Positions 35,706 through 42,938 of a stretch of DNA of 61,762 nucleotides are shown here, piece by piece (the stretch's first letter is position 1; each line of letters begins with the position of its first letter). The DNA is taken from NCBI GenBank assembly GCA_945900775.1, contig CAMDJP010000011.1, positions 1-61,762 on the forward strand, in the 5' to 3' direction. The notes beneath the pieces are model-generated. The model was not told the DNA's origin. It did no database searches and was given only the letters and a program-made list of their open reading frames with translations. The stretch comes from Akkermansia muciniphila. Its GTDB lineage: Bacteria > Verrucomicrobiota > Verrucomicrobiia > Limisphaerales > SIAT01. A program made the position numbers and the translations under genes.

Positions 35706-37163
35706 ATGATTTGCCACGTCTTTAAAACAAAGCGGCGTAGGGGCGGAAAGCTTAAGTCGGCACGGCTGTACTCGGGTCGATATCGACTCGGGAAGATTGG
35801 CCCCTTGGTAACGGTTCCCCTGCACACACCAGACAAGCAAGTGGCCCAGCAATATTTGCGTCGAATCGTGCTGGAAGCCGAACGCGAACGGGCTGGTCTG
35901 TCCGTGCCAAAGTCAATGCGTGAAGCAGCACAGAAGGCGATAACGAACCATGTGGACGATTATTGCACCGACTTTGCAGCAAAGGGCCGAGACGCGATGT
36001 ACGTGTACACGGTCCAAAAACGTTTGGCGCGGATATGCCGCGAATCGAACTGGCATCAGTGCGCACACGTCACAGCGGATTCTTTCGTGTCATGGCGCGC
36101 AAAGCAGAGCAAGGCGGCGAAGACTCTCAATGAGTATCAGGCTACACTCGACGCCTTCTTTAACTGGATGAAGAAGCAGGGGCGTGTTTTGTGCAATCCC
36201 TTGGAAATGGTCGGCAAGGTCGAGGAACGCGGTAGGACTACCTTTGAGCGCCGGGCATTCACCGATTTGGAAGTGCAGCGCCTCCTAGCGGTATCGGATG
36301 ACCGCGCGACGGTCTACCTTCTGGCGGTCAACACGGGCCTGCGTCGGGCGGAATTGGAAGCCCTGCGCAAGGCTGACGTGTATCTGAACGTGGACGACCC
36401 GTATCTACGGGCCCGGGCATCAACGACGAAGAATCACAAGGACGCCGTGCTGTGGCTGAATGCGGAGGTCGTGGACAGACTGCGGCCATTGATGGCAGCA
36501 GGTTCCCCAGAGAACCCGTTGTTTCCGAGCCTGCCGTCCATGGAACAATTCCGCGCAGACCTCAAGGCTGCGGGGATCTCCTATCTGGACGCCACCGGCC
36601 GGCGAGCGGACTTCCATGCATTGCGGCACACGCTTGCGACGAATCTGGCGCTGGCGGGTGTGGCGTCACGCGTGGCGATGGAACTGATGCGCCACAGTGA
36701 CATGCGGCTGACGACGAAGACTTACACGGACACACGGCTGTTGCCGACGCATGAGGCGACGCAAAAACTTCCCCTCTTTCTGAGCACGGAAAAAGACACA
36801 CAAATACGCACACAAAAATTAGGTTCGGGCCGTCCTGACGCGTCGCGGCCTGTCTCGGGAGAGGATTGCACAAACGCGCATCAAACGCCTGACACCATTG
36901 GTGATTGTCAGTCTGTGACGTCGACTGACGCGGCGTGTCGCAAAAAGAAAGTGGTGCCCCGGCTAGGACTTGAACCTAGAACAAACAGATTAAGAGTCTG
37001 CTGCTCTACCATTGAGCTACCGAGGCTCCCAAAAGGGAGGGCGTTTATCCCAACATCCTTCCCCCTTGTCAACATCTCCTTCGGCGATTCGCTACATCGA
37101 TTCGCTCGGCAAGGCGGCATCACAGATTTCAGTACGATGGGGACTCGAACAGCGCTAATATAA
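35706..37163 (+). CDS. Tyrosine recombinase / integrase with a host-derived chimeric tail
   Basis: A 485-residue integrase in the integrated state. The N-terminal arm and SAM-like core-binding domain reach about residue 170. Catalytic residues are Arg213 (NTGLRRAELEAL), Lys243 or Lys246 (TTKNHKDAVLWL), His304 and Arg307 (HALRHTLATNL), His330 (MRHSDMRLTTK) and Tyr340 (TYTDTRL). Residues 416-425 (VVPRLGLEPR) are encoded by the att core. From residue 426 the frame runs antisense through tRNA-Lys and into lpxB, so this tail is accidental. The native tail lies at 32785-32974. Confidence 0.9.
   Translation: MICHVFKTKRRRGGKLKSARLYSGRYRLGKIGPLVTVPLHTPDKQVAQQYLRRIVLEAERERAGLSVPKSMREAAQKAITNHVDDYCTDFAAKGRDAMYVYTVQKRLARICRESNWHQCAHVTADSFVSWRAKQSKAAKTLNEYQATLDAFFNWMKKQGRVLCNPLEMVGKVEERGRTTFERRAFTDLEVQRLLAVSDDRATVYLLAVNTGLRRAELEALRKADVYLNVDDPYLRARASTTKNHKDAVLWLNAEVVDRLRPLMAAGSPENPLFPSLPSMEQFRADLKAAGISYLDATGRRADFHALRHTLATNLALAGVASRVAMELMRHSDMRLTTKTYTDTRLLPTHEATQKLPLFLSTEKDTQIRTQKLGSGRPDASRPVSGEDCTNAHQTPDTIGDCQSVTSTDAACRKKKVVPRLGLEPRTNRLRVCCSTIELPRLPKGRAFIPTSFPLVNISFGDSLHRFARQGGITDFSTMGTRTALI
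36797..36815 (+). repeat. 19-bp direct repeat, right copy (putative att arm site)
   Basis: An exact copy of the sequence at 32823-32841. It lies 136 bases before the right core, inside the integrase gene. In the excised circle the two copies would flank the core at unequal distances (136 and 38 bases), as arm-type integrase or excisionase sites do. Confidence 0.8.
36952..36979 (-). other. attR core inside tRNA-Lys
   Basis: The right 28-bp copy of the att core, identical to 32757-32784. It covers the T arm, acceptor strand and CCA of the intact tRNA-Lys gene, so integration leaves a complete tRNA. Confidence 0.9.
36952..37026 (-). tRNA. tRNA-Lys (anticodon CUU)
   Basis: A 75-base cloverleaf. 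Acceptor GCCTCGG pairs with CCGGGGC, with one G-T pair. D stem is GCTC/GAGC, anticodon stem GCAGA/TCTGT with loop CTCTTAA (anticodon CTT), and T arm CTAGG-TTCAAGT-CCTAG. The discriminator is A and CCA is encoded. The 3' part is supplied by the integrated element. It serves as the integration site. Confidence 0.95.
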
Positions 37164-38301
37164 ACTCTGCCGAGCGCTGATTCGCACCGGGTGTACCAAG
37201 CGATTCAACTACGCTCATCAACTCTGTCTTCACGGCATCGCGGCATTCCTTTTGGTTCAAAAACTCGAGGGTGGCGTTCGCCAGGTTTCCCGCCGTCGCT
37301 GCGCTTTGGATGAACTCGGGATAAAGCAATTCATCGGCCAGAAGATTTGGCATCGCAAGATATTTTACCTGCACGATTTGCCGTCCGATGAGGTAGGTCG
37401 GCCATGATGTGCGATACATCGCCACCGTTGGAACACCGAAGACCGCGCATTCGAGCGTGACCGTTCCGGTCGAAGCGATGGCGGCGGTTGCTGTCGTCAG
37501 CGCTTCTGATAGACCGTCAATTTGTAGTGAGATTGAATCCAATGCGGGACCGCCTATATCGCGAGCAAGGCGCATCATCTCATCGTTTGGTAAAACCATC
37601 CGCGCCCGAATATCGGGGTGAACCGATTTAATCCGCGTCCATGCACCAAGCATCGGTGGCAAATGGCGGCGCAGTTCCGATACGCGACTGCCCGGCAATA
37701 GGAGTAACTCCATCCCCTGCCATTCCCGTTTCACCGCCTTTGCTCTCGCGTGGCGATCGACAATCGGATGTCCCACGAACTCCACGCGCAGTTTTGGCAC
37801 ACGCGCCGCGTACCATGCTTTCTCGAACGGCAGAATGCTCAGCAGCAAATCGTAGTCGCTCGCCATCTGGCGCGCACGACCAGGCCGCGAAGCCCAAACC
37901 TGCGGCGAGACATATTGGACGATTTTCGGATTCCAGTTGTGAAAGCTACTACCGCGAGAACGGATTTCACGGCGGACGGCAGCGGCGAAACGACGATTGA
38001 AACCAGAGAAATCGACACAAACGATCAGATCCGGTTGCTGGTCGAAGGCCAGTTTCAACAACTGGTCGAAGAGGCGTTTGAATTGGCCGTACTTGCGCAC
38101 AGCTTCCCACAGACCAATCACCGAATGCTGTGTCAGGTCAAAAGCCAACTCCACGCCTGTCGCCGCCATCCTCGATCCACCTGCCCCAAAGAACTTTGGC
38201 ACGTGCGGCCTGCATTCCGCGCGCAACGCCACGACCAATTCAGCCGCAAGTTGGTCGCCGCTAGCTTCACCAGCAATGATCATCACGCTGCGTGGTTTCA
38301 T
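37129..38301 (-). CDS. lpxB: Lipid-A-disaccharide synthase
   Basis: A 390-residue GT19 enzyme that joins UDP-2,3-diacylglucosamine and lipid X in lipid A synthesis at the inner membrane. SVMIIAGEASGDQLAAELV is the conserved N-terminus. FFGAGGSRMAATGVE, VCVDFSGFNRR, LLLLPGSRVSELRRHLP and ASTGTVTLECAVFGVPTV follow in family order. I chose the ATG at 38301, since a TTG at 38310 is less likely. It starts 11 bases after the Gfo/Idh gene. The last 35 bases overlap the accidental integrase tail on the other strand. Confidence 0.95.
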   Translation of the reverse strand: MKPRSVMIIAGEASGDQLAAELVVALRAECRPHVPKFFGAGGSRMAATGVELAFDLTQHSVIGLWEAVRKYGQFKRLFDQLLKLAFDQQPDLIVCVDFSGFNRRFAAAVRREIRSRGSSFHNWNPKIVQYVSPQVWASRPGRARQMASDYDLLLSILPFEKAWYAARVPKLRVEFVGHPIVDRHARAKAVKREWQGMELLLLPGSRVSELRRHLPPMLGAWTRIKSVHPDIRARMVLPNDEMMRLARDIGGPALDSISLQIDGLSEALTTATAAIASTGTVTLECAVFGVPTVAMYRTSWPTYLIGRQIVQVKYLAMPNLLADELLYPEFIQSAATAGNLANATLEFLNQKECRDAVKTELMSVVESLGTPGANQRSAEFILALFESPSY

Positions 38302-38311
38302 CGCATGCAAC

Positions 38312-39331
38312 TCATCCCAGCGCTTGGATTTGGCGCGTGATCTCGAAGGCGAGGTCGAGCGCCTGCTTAGCCGATTCGCCGCTCACCTTTGGCGTGCGTC
38401 GTTGCTGGACGCACTCGACGAAGTGGCGCAACTCGAGCTTGAGCGGCTCGTCTTTCTCGATCGGCACCGGCTCGCGCACGATACGTTTTCCGGCGAATTC
38501 GCTCACAATCGTCGAACCCTTGGCGGCCAGCAGTTTCTTGAACAGCGAACTCTCCGACTCACCTTCGCGCGCGATACGGTAGATGAAACCTTCCTGTGCT
38601 CTGTAATCGAGCGACACATAACTCGGCTGCGCACCGCCGCTGAACACGCGGATTTTCCGCATCCGCTCGGGGCTCACGCGGCTTGCGGTGAGGTTGGCCA
38701 CGCAGCCATTCGCAAAGCGCAGTCGAGCGTTGGCGATGTCCTCGGACGCGCTAAGCACAGCGATGCCCGTGGCATCCACACTCGTTACCGGCGAGTTGAC
38801 GAAGGCAAGTACCGCATCGATGTCGTGGATCATCAGGTCGAGCACTACGCCGATATCGGTGCTGCGGCCGGGGTGAGGCGAGAGTCGGTGCGATTCGATG
38901 AAGCGCGGCTGGGTCGCGACTCCCTGGAGATAGGCGAACACCGGATTGAAACGCTCGACGTGGCCGACCTGCAGAAGGCATCCGTACTGTTGCGCGAGCT
39001 GAACCAATTCCGCCGCCTGCGCAGAATGCTCGGTCATCGGTTTTTCAACGAGCAGGTGCTTGCCCTGCTGGAGGAGCGGTTTGGCGAGATCGAAGTGCGT
39101 GATGGTCGGCGTCACGATGCTGAGTGCGTCGCTCGCTGCGGCGGCTTCCGCGACGGAAGCGAACACGCGCACGCGGTGCTTATCCGCCACGCGCCGCGCG
39201 GCCTCAGCGTTCACATCAAAAACTCCAGTGAACTCGGCAAGACCGCCCGCTGCCAACTCGGCGTAGATGCGAGCGTGGTGCTGGCCGAGCGAGCCGGTGC
39301 CGAGAACGGCGACTTTAATCTTCGTTACCAC
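38312..39331 (-). CDS. Gfo/Idh/MocA family oxidoreductase linked to lipid A synthesis
   Basis: A cytoplasmic NAD(P)-dependent oxidoreductase of about 339 residues. The Rossmann start is IKVAVLGTGSLGQHHARIY, with VEKPMTEHSAQA as the EKP motif and QVGHVERFNPVFAYLQ in the substrate domain. GHVERFNP is seen in sugar-nucleotide oxidases such as GnnA/WlbA-type enzymes, and genes of this type often lie between lpxA and lpxB. No GnnB-like aminotransferase is in the window, so a GnnA role is only a possibility. The start is ambiguous: GTG at 39331 is used, and a TTG at 39358 would be nine residues longer. Confidence 0.82.
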   Translation of the reverse strand: MVTKIKVAVLGTGSLGQHHARIYAELAAGGLAEFTGVFDVNAEAARRVADKHRVRVFASVAEAAAASDALSIVTPTITHFDLAKPLLQQGKHLLVEKPMTEHSAQAAELVQLAQQYGCLLQVGHVERFNPVFAYLQGVATQPRFIESHRLSPHPGRSTDIGVVLDLMIHDIDAVLAFVNSPVTSVDATGIAVLSASEDIANARLRFANGCVANLTASRVSPERMRKIRVFSGGAQPSYVSLDYRAQEGFIYRIAREGESESSLFKKLLAAKGSTIVSEFAGKRIVREPVPIEKDEPLKLELRHFVECVQQRRTPKVSGESAKQALDLAFEITRQIQALG

Positions 39332-39411
39332 GCCGGAGGTATAGAATTCCGAACGCAAAGTTGGAAGCTTGAACCGCTCTGCCTACTCTGTTCCAATCCA
39401 CGATACGCACT

Positions 39412-40467
39412 ATGAATCGCCGTACTTTCCTGAAAACCTCGCTCACCTCTGCCACACTGGCTTCGTCCTCGACTTTCGCGGCGAGCATCGCACCGAGCGT
39501 GCCGGTCAAGCCGCGCCTTCGCATCGGCTTCCTCGGTATGGCGCATTCCCATGCCGCTGGCAAACTCAGCGCCGTCCAAGCCTCACCTGAATGGGAACTC
39601 GTTGGTGTCTGCGATGAAAAGGCCGAACTGCGTGAACGCTTCCAAAAGCAGGGAGTGCGCGTCTTGTCCCAAGCGGAGTTGCTCCGCGAGGCCGACGTGA
39701 TCGCCGTGGAATCGGCCGTACGCGACCATTACCGACACACAAATGCGGCGCTTACCGCAGGCAAGCACGTCCATGTGGAGAAGCCACCCGCGACCACGCT
39801 CGCGGAGTTCAAGGAACTCCAGTCGCTAGCGCTTCAGAACAAGCGCCTGATGCAGATGGGTTACATGTGGCGTTATCATCCGGGTATCGCGAAGGTCATC
39901 GAAGCGGTCCGCGAAGGCTGGCTCGGCGACGTGAGCTCGGTCCGCTGCTCAATGAATTCGAATTACACCGCACCGACCAGCCGCGCGGAGGTCGCGGAGT
40001 TCCGGGGTGGTGGGATGTTCGAGCTTGGCTCCCATTTGATTGATGTGGTCGTACGTCTGCTCGGCCGACCCGAAAAAATCATATCCACGCTCCGCACGCA
40101 CGGAAGCTCCACTGATAAGCTGGCGGACAACGCCGTAGCTCTCTTCGAGTATCCGCGGGCGCTAGCGACCATCAGCATTAACCTACTTGAACCGAATGCA
40201 AGCGCGCGGCGTTTCCTCGAAGTCATCGGCTCAAATGGAACCGCGTTGCTTCAACCGATTGAAGCCCCCGTGTTGCAGTTCGACCTTGCCAAGCCTGCCG
40301 GACCTTACACAGCAAGGCAGCAGTCCGTCCCGCTGCCGAAATACCAGCGCTACGTTCCCGAGTTCGCTGATCTCGCACAGGCTCTCCGCGTCGGACGGCC
40401 GCTCGCTGTGACGCCGGAGACCGACCTGCTCGTTCACGAATGCCTTATGAAGGCGTGCGAAATGTAG
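39412..40467 (+). CDS. Tat-exported Gfo/Idh/MocA family oxidoreductase
   Basis: A 351-residue protein beginning NRRTFLKTSLTSATLASSST, a twin-arginine signal peptide. The Rossmann opening is LRIGFLGMAHSHAAGKLSAV, HVEKPPATTLAEF is the EKP motif and FELGSHLIDVVVRLLGRP is the GGG-x-H-type substrate region. Exported members of this family are very common in Verrucomicrobiota and Planctomycetota and are thought to act on carbohydrates in the periplasm. The substrate is unknown. It is divergent from the lipid A-linked Gfo/Idh gene. Confidence 0.88.
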   Translation: MNRRTFLKTSLTSATLASSSTFAASIAPSVPVKPRLRIGFLGMAHSHAAGKLSAVQASPEWELVGVCDEKAELRERFQKQGVRVLSQAELLREADVIAVESAVRDHYRHTNAALTAGKHVHVEKPPATTLAEFKELQSLALQNKRLMQMGYMWRYHPGIAKVIEAVREGWLGDVSSVRCSMNSNYTAPTSRAEVAEFRGGGMFELGSHLIDVVVRLLGRPEKIISTLRTHGSSTDKLADNAVALFEYPRALATISINLLEPNASARRFLEVIGSNGTALLQPIEAPVLQFDLAKPAGPYTARQQSVPLPKYQRYVPEFADLAQALRVGRPLAVTPETDLLVHECLMKACEM

Positions 40468-40517
40468 CGTCGGGATTGCTCTTGCGGCGTCTGCGCGTGC
40501 ACCCCTAGATTCCGAGC

Positions 40518-42164
40518 GTGCAATTGGAGTCTTCTTACATCCTTACCGCGCTCGCCGCCTATTTGCTCGGCTCGATTCCGACCGGCTATCTCGCGGCAAA
40601 GGCGAAGGGCATCGACATCCGCACTGTCGGCAGCGGGAACATCGGCGCGACGAACGTCTTTCGCATCCTCGGCAAAGGCCCTGGTATATTTGTGCTTCTT
40701 GTGGACGCGCTAAAAGGCTCCGCGTCGGTCGCTTTCCTGCCGCTGATTATCGCCGGGCCGCACCACTGCGACTGCGCTGACGCTGGTCGTGGTGCTCTCG
40801 CGCTCGTTGCCGGCATCAGTGCCATTCTCGGCCACAACTGCACTTGCTGGCTCAAGTTCAAAGGCGGCAAGGGCATCGCTACCATGGCGGGCGTCTTTCT
40901 CGTACTCACGCCAATCGGACTGGGGTTGGTTCTCGGCGTCTGGCTGATAGCCTTCGGCCTCAGCCGCTACGTCTCGCTCGCCTCGATCACGGCCGCTGCT
41001 GCCCTGCCCTTCGCCGTCTGGTTCGAGCAACGCCATTGGGATGAGCAGGACGATCTCGCCCTTATCATCGTCAGCGCTGTGCTGGGCGCCCTCGCGATTT
41101 ACAAGCACAAGGCGAACATCCAGCGACTGCTTGCCGGAACAGAGAGCCGTATCGAACAGAAGACGCCGGAACCGACGACTGCGCCTGGCCCTCAGAAAGT
41201 CGCCGTGCTCGGGGCCGGTGCGTGGGGGACTGCGCTGGCGAAGCTACTCGTCGAGAACGGGCACTCCGTCACCCTCTGGGGCCACGAAGCCTTGAAACTC
41301 GAAGAAATCCGGCGCACGCACCGTAATGAACGCTTGCCGGGCATCGAGTTGCCCGAAACGCTGAGGCTCGAGAGTGACCTGTTTAAGTCGATTGAAGGGG
41401 CACAGGTTCTAGTCATCGCCGTTCCATCCCAATCGCTGCGTGCGGTGACGGCAAGGCTGCTCCAATTTGAAGGCACCGCCATCAGCGTCACCAAAGGCAT
41501 CGAGTTCAACACCGGCCTGACAATGAGCGACATCCTTGCCGAGACGATGCCAAAGGCCCGCGCAGCAGCGCTATCCGGCCCCTCGTTTGCCATCGAGGTG
41601 GCACGGGGTGTGCCGACGGCCGTCGTCGCCGCGGCGCATGATGACGCCACGGCGCGCAAGGTGCAGGCGCTGTTCCATCGTCCAACCTTCCGCGTGTACA
41701 CGAGCACTGATGTCCGCGGTGTGGAACTCGGTGGTGCTTTGAAGAACGTGATGAGCATTGCGGCAGGCGCGTGCGATGGGCTCGAGTTCGGTGACAACGC
41801 AAAAGCCGCGCTCGTCACTCGTGCGATTGCTGAAATGCGACGGCTCGGCGTGGCTGCTAGTGCGCACACGGAGACTTTTGCCGGATTGAGTGGCTTGGGT
41901 GATCTGACGGCGACCTGTTTCTCAAAGCTCAGCCGCAACCGCGCACTCGGCGAAAGAATTGGCCGAGGCCAACCGTTACCGGCACCAAACGACATGCCTT
42001 TGGCCGAAGGCTACCCAACCACCCAATCAGCCCATCAACTCGCGCGCCAACTCGGCGTGGAGACGCCGATCATCAACGAAGTGTACGCAATGCTCTACGA
42101 AGGCAAGCCACCGGCTCAGGCGGTTCAAAACCTGCTCACGCGCGATTCGAAGGCCGAGGATTGA
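40518..42164 (+). CDS. PlsY-GpsA fusion: acyl-phosphate:glycerol-3-phosphate acyltransferase plus glycerol-3-phosphate dehydrogenase
   Basis: A single 548-residue frame. Residues 1-209 are PlsY, a membrane acyltransferase: LGSIPTGYLAAKAKGIDIR, GSGNIGATNVFR (38-49), GHNCTCWLKFKGGKGIAT (105-122) and YKHKANIQRLLAGTE (195-209). A proline-rich linker (about 210-226) leads to GpsA: VAVLGAGAWGTALAKLL (228-244), LSGPSFAIEVARGVPT, LKNVMSIAAGACDGLEFGDN and GLSGLGDLTATC. The C-terminal enzyme makes glycerol-3-phosphate and the N-terminal one acylates it, the first steps of phospholipid synthesis. The start is a GTG at 40518. Both halves look intact. Confidence 0.93.
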   Translation: MQLESSYILTALAAYLLGSIPTGYLAAKAKGIDIRTVGSGNIGATNVFRILGKGPGIFVLLVDALKGSASVAFLPLIIAGPHHCDCADAGRGALALVAGISAILGHNCTCWLKFKGGKGIATMAGVFLVLTPIGLGLVLGVWLIAFGLSRYVSLASITAAAALPFAVWFEQRHWDEQDDLALIIVSAVLGALAIYKHKANIQRLLAGTESRIEQKTPEPTTAPGPQKVAVLGAGAWGTALAKLLVENGHSVTLWGHEALKLEEIRRTHRNERLPGIELPETLRLESDLFKSIEGAQVLVIAVPSQSLRAVTARLLQFEGTAISVTKGIEFNTGLTMSDILAETMPKARAAALSGPSFAIEVARGVPTAVVAAAHDDATARKVQALFHRPTFRVYTSTDVRGVELGGALKNVMSIAAGACDGLEFGDNAKAALVTRAIAEMRRLGVAASAHTETFAGLSGLGDLTATCFSKLSRNRALGERIGRGQPLPAPNDMPLAEGYPTTQSAHQLARQLGVETPIINEVYAMLYEGKPPAQAVQNLLTRDSKAED

Positions 42165-42202
42165 CCGAAGCCAGTTCGCGCTGATGAGGAGCGTCGCAGT
42201 CG

Positions 42203-42826
42203 CTACAGCAGATTCTTGATGCGCGCGAGCAACTCGCCGTACTCCTCGAGTGCTGGGAATTGCGGGAACTGTTTCTTGATTCCCTCGGGCGCGTGAAAGA
42301 GGAATCCGTGATGCGCTTCGGCGAGCATCGTGGTGTCGTTGAACGAATCACCCGCAGCGATTACCAGATAATTCAGTTCGCGCAGCCCGGCGACAGCCTT
42401 CCGTTTCTGGTCGCTCTGACGCAGCTTGTAGTTCACGATGCGCCCCTGCTCGATCACAAGCCGATTGCAAAAAATTGTCGGCCAATCGAGCTGCCGCATA
42501 AAGGGTTGCGCGAACTCCTCGAACGTGTCCGAGAGGATAATCACCTGCGTGATCGCGCGCAACTCGGCGAGGAACTCCCGCGCACCGGCAAGCGGCTGCA
42601 GCGTCCCAATCACTTCCTGGATGTCGGTGAGCTTGAGGTTGTGTTGATGGAGAATCTTGATGCGGTTGGTCATCAGGAGGTCATAGTCCGGCTCATCGCG
42701 CGTGGTCAGGCGCAACTCAGCAATGCCGGTCTTCTCGGCGACAGCGATCCATATCTCTGGGACGAGGACCCCTTCCAAATCGAGTGTGACAATCGACTGT
42801 TTCACCGCCGGAGTGATACCGACCAC
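42203..42826 (-). CDS. thrH: ThrH-type phosphoserine phosphatase / homoserine phosphotransferase
   Basis: A 207-residue HAD-superfamily enzyme. It has the ThrH hallmark VTLDLEGVLVPEIWIAVAEK, where LDLEG replaces the usual DxDxT motif. Motif II is VIILSDTFEEFAQP and motif IV is VIAAGDSFNDTTMLAEA. ThrH hydrolyses phosphoserine and can move the phosphate to homoserine, linking serine and threonine synthesis. The exact start is unsure: the GTG at 42826 or an internal GTG seven codons later. Confidence 0.9.
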   Translation of the reverse strand: MVGITPAVKQSIVTLDLEGVLVPEIWIAVAEKTGIAELRLTTRDEPDYDLLMTNRIKILHQHNLKLTDIQEVIGTLQPLAGAREFLAELRAITQVIILSDTFEEFAQPFMRQLDWPTIFCNRLVIEQGRIVNYKLRQSDQKRKAVAGLRELNYLVIAAGDSFNDTTMLAEAHHGFLFHAPEGIKKQFPQFPALEEYGELLARIKNLL

Positions 42827-42882
42827 TCAAGTCGTTGTCGAGAGTGCGCATTATTCCTTGAGCGGACGTCTCGGCCTGAAAA

Positions 42883-42912
42883 TTAAAAACGGCGCAGACC
42901 GAAGCCCGCGCC
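42883..42912 (-). terminator. Terminator after the first amt gene
   Basis: On the minus strand the stem GGCGC/GCGCC (42891-42912) closes over an inner C-TTCG-G tetraloop and is followed by TTTTTAATTTT. It ends the glnK-amt transcript before thrH. Confidence 0.8.
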
Positions 42913-42938
42913 ATTCGTGCAAGAGTATGTAGAGAGAC

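Larger units (their letters stand above)
32757..36979. mobile_element. Integrative element of about 4.2 kb in tRNA-Lys(CUU), with HUH Rep and tyrosine integrase
   Basis: The element is bounded by 28-bp direct repeats of the tRNA-Lys 3' end. Core to core it measures 4,195 bases, the expected size of the excised circle. Plus strand: rep, then an excisionase-like gene and the integrase. Minus strand: a DUF2726 gene and an HNH gene. There are no capsid, relaxase or partition genes, so it resembles an integrating rolling-circle plasmid or a satellite. The neighbouring chromosomal genes (deacetylase and lpxB) are both envelope genes, which suggests a single insertion into an LPS region. Confidence 0.88.

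Noticed and set aside
36797..36841. A CRISPR-like repeat
   Set aside because: The 19-bp sequence occurs only twice, 4 kb apart, and fits att arm sites better.
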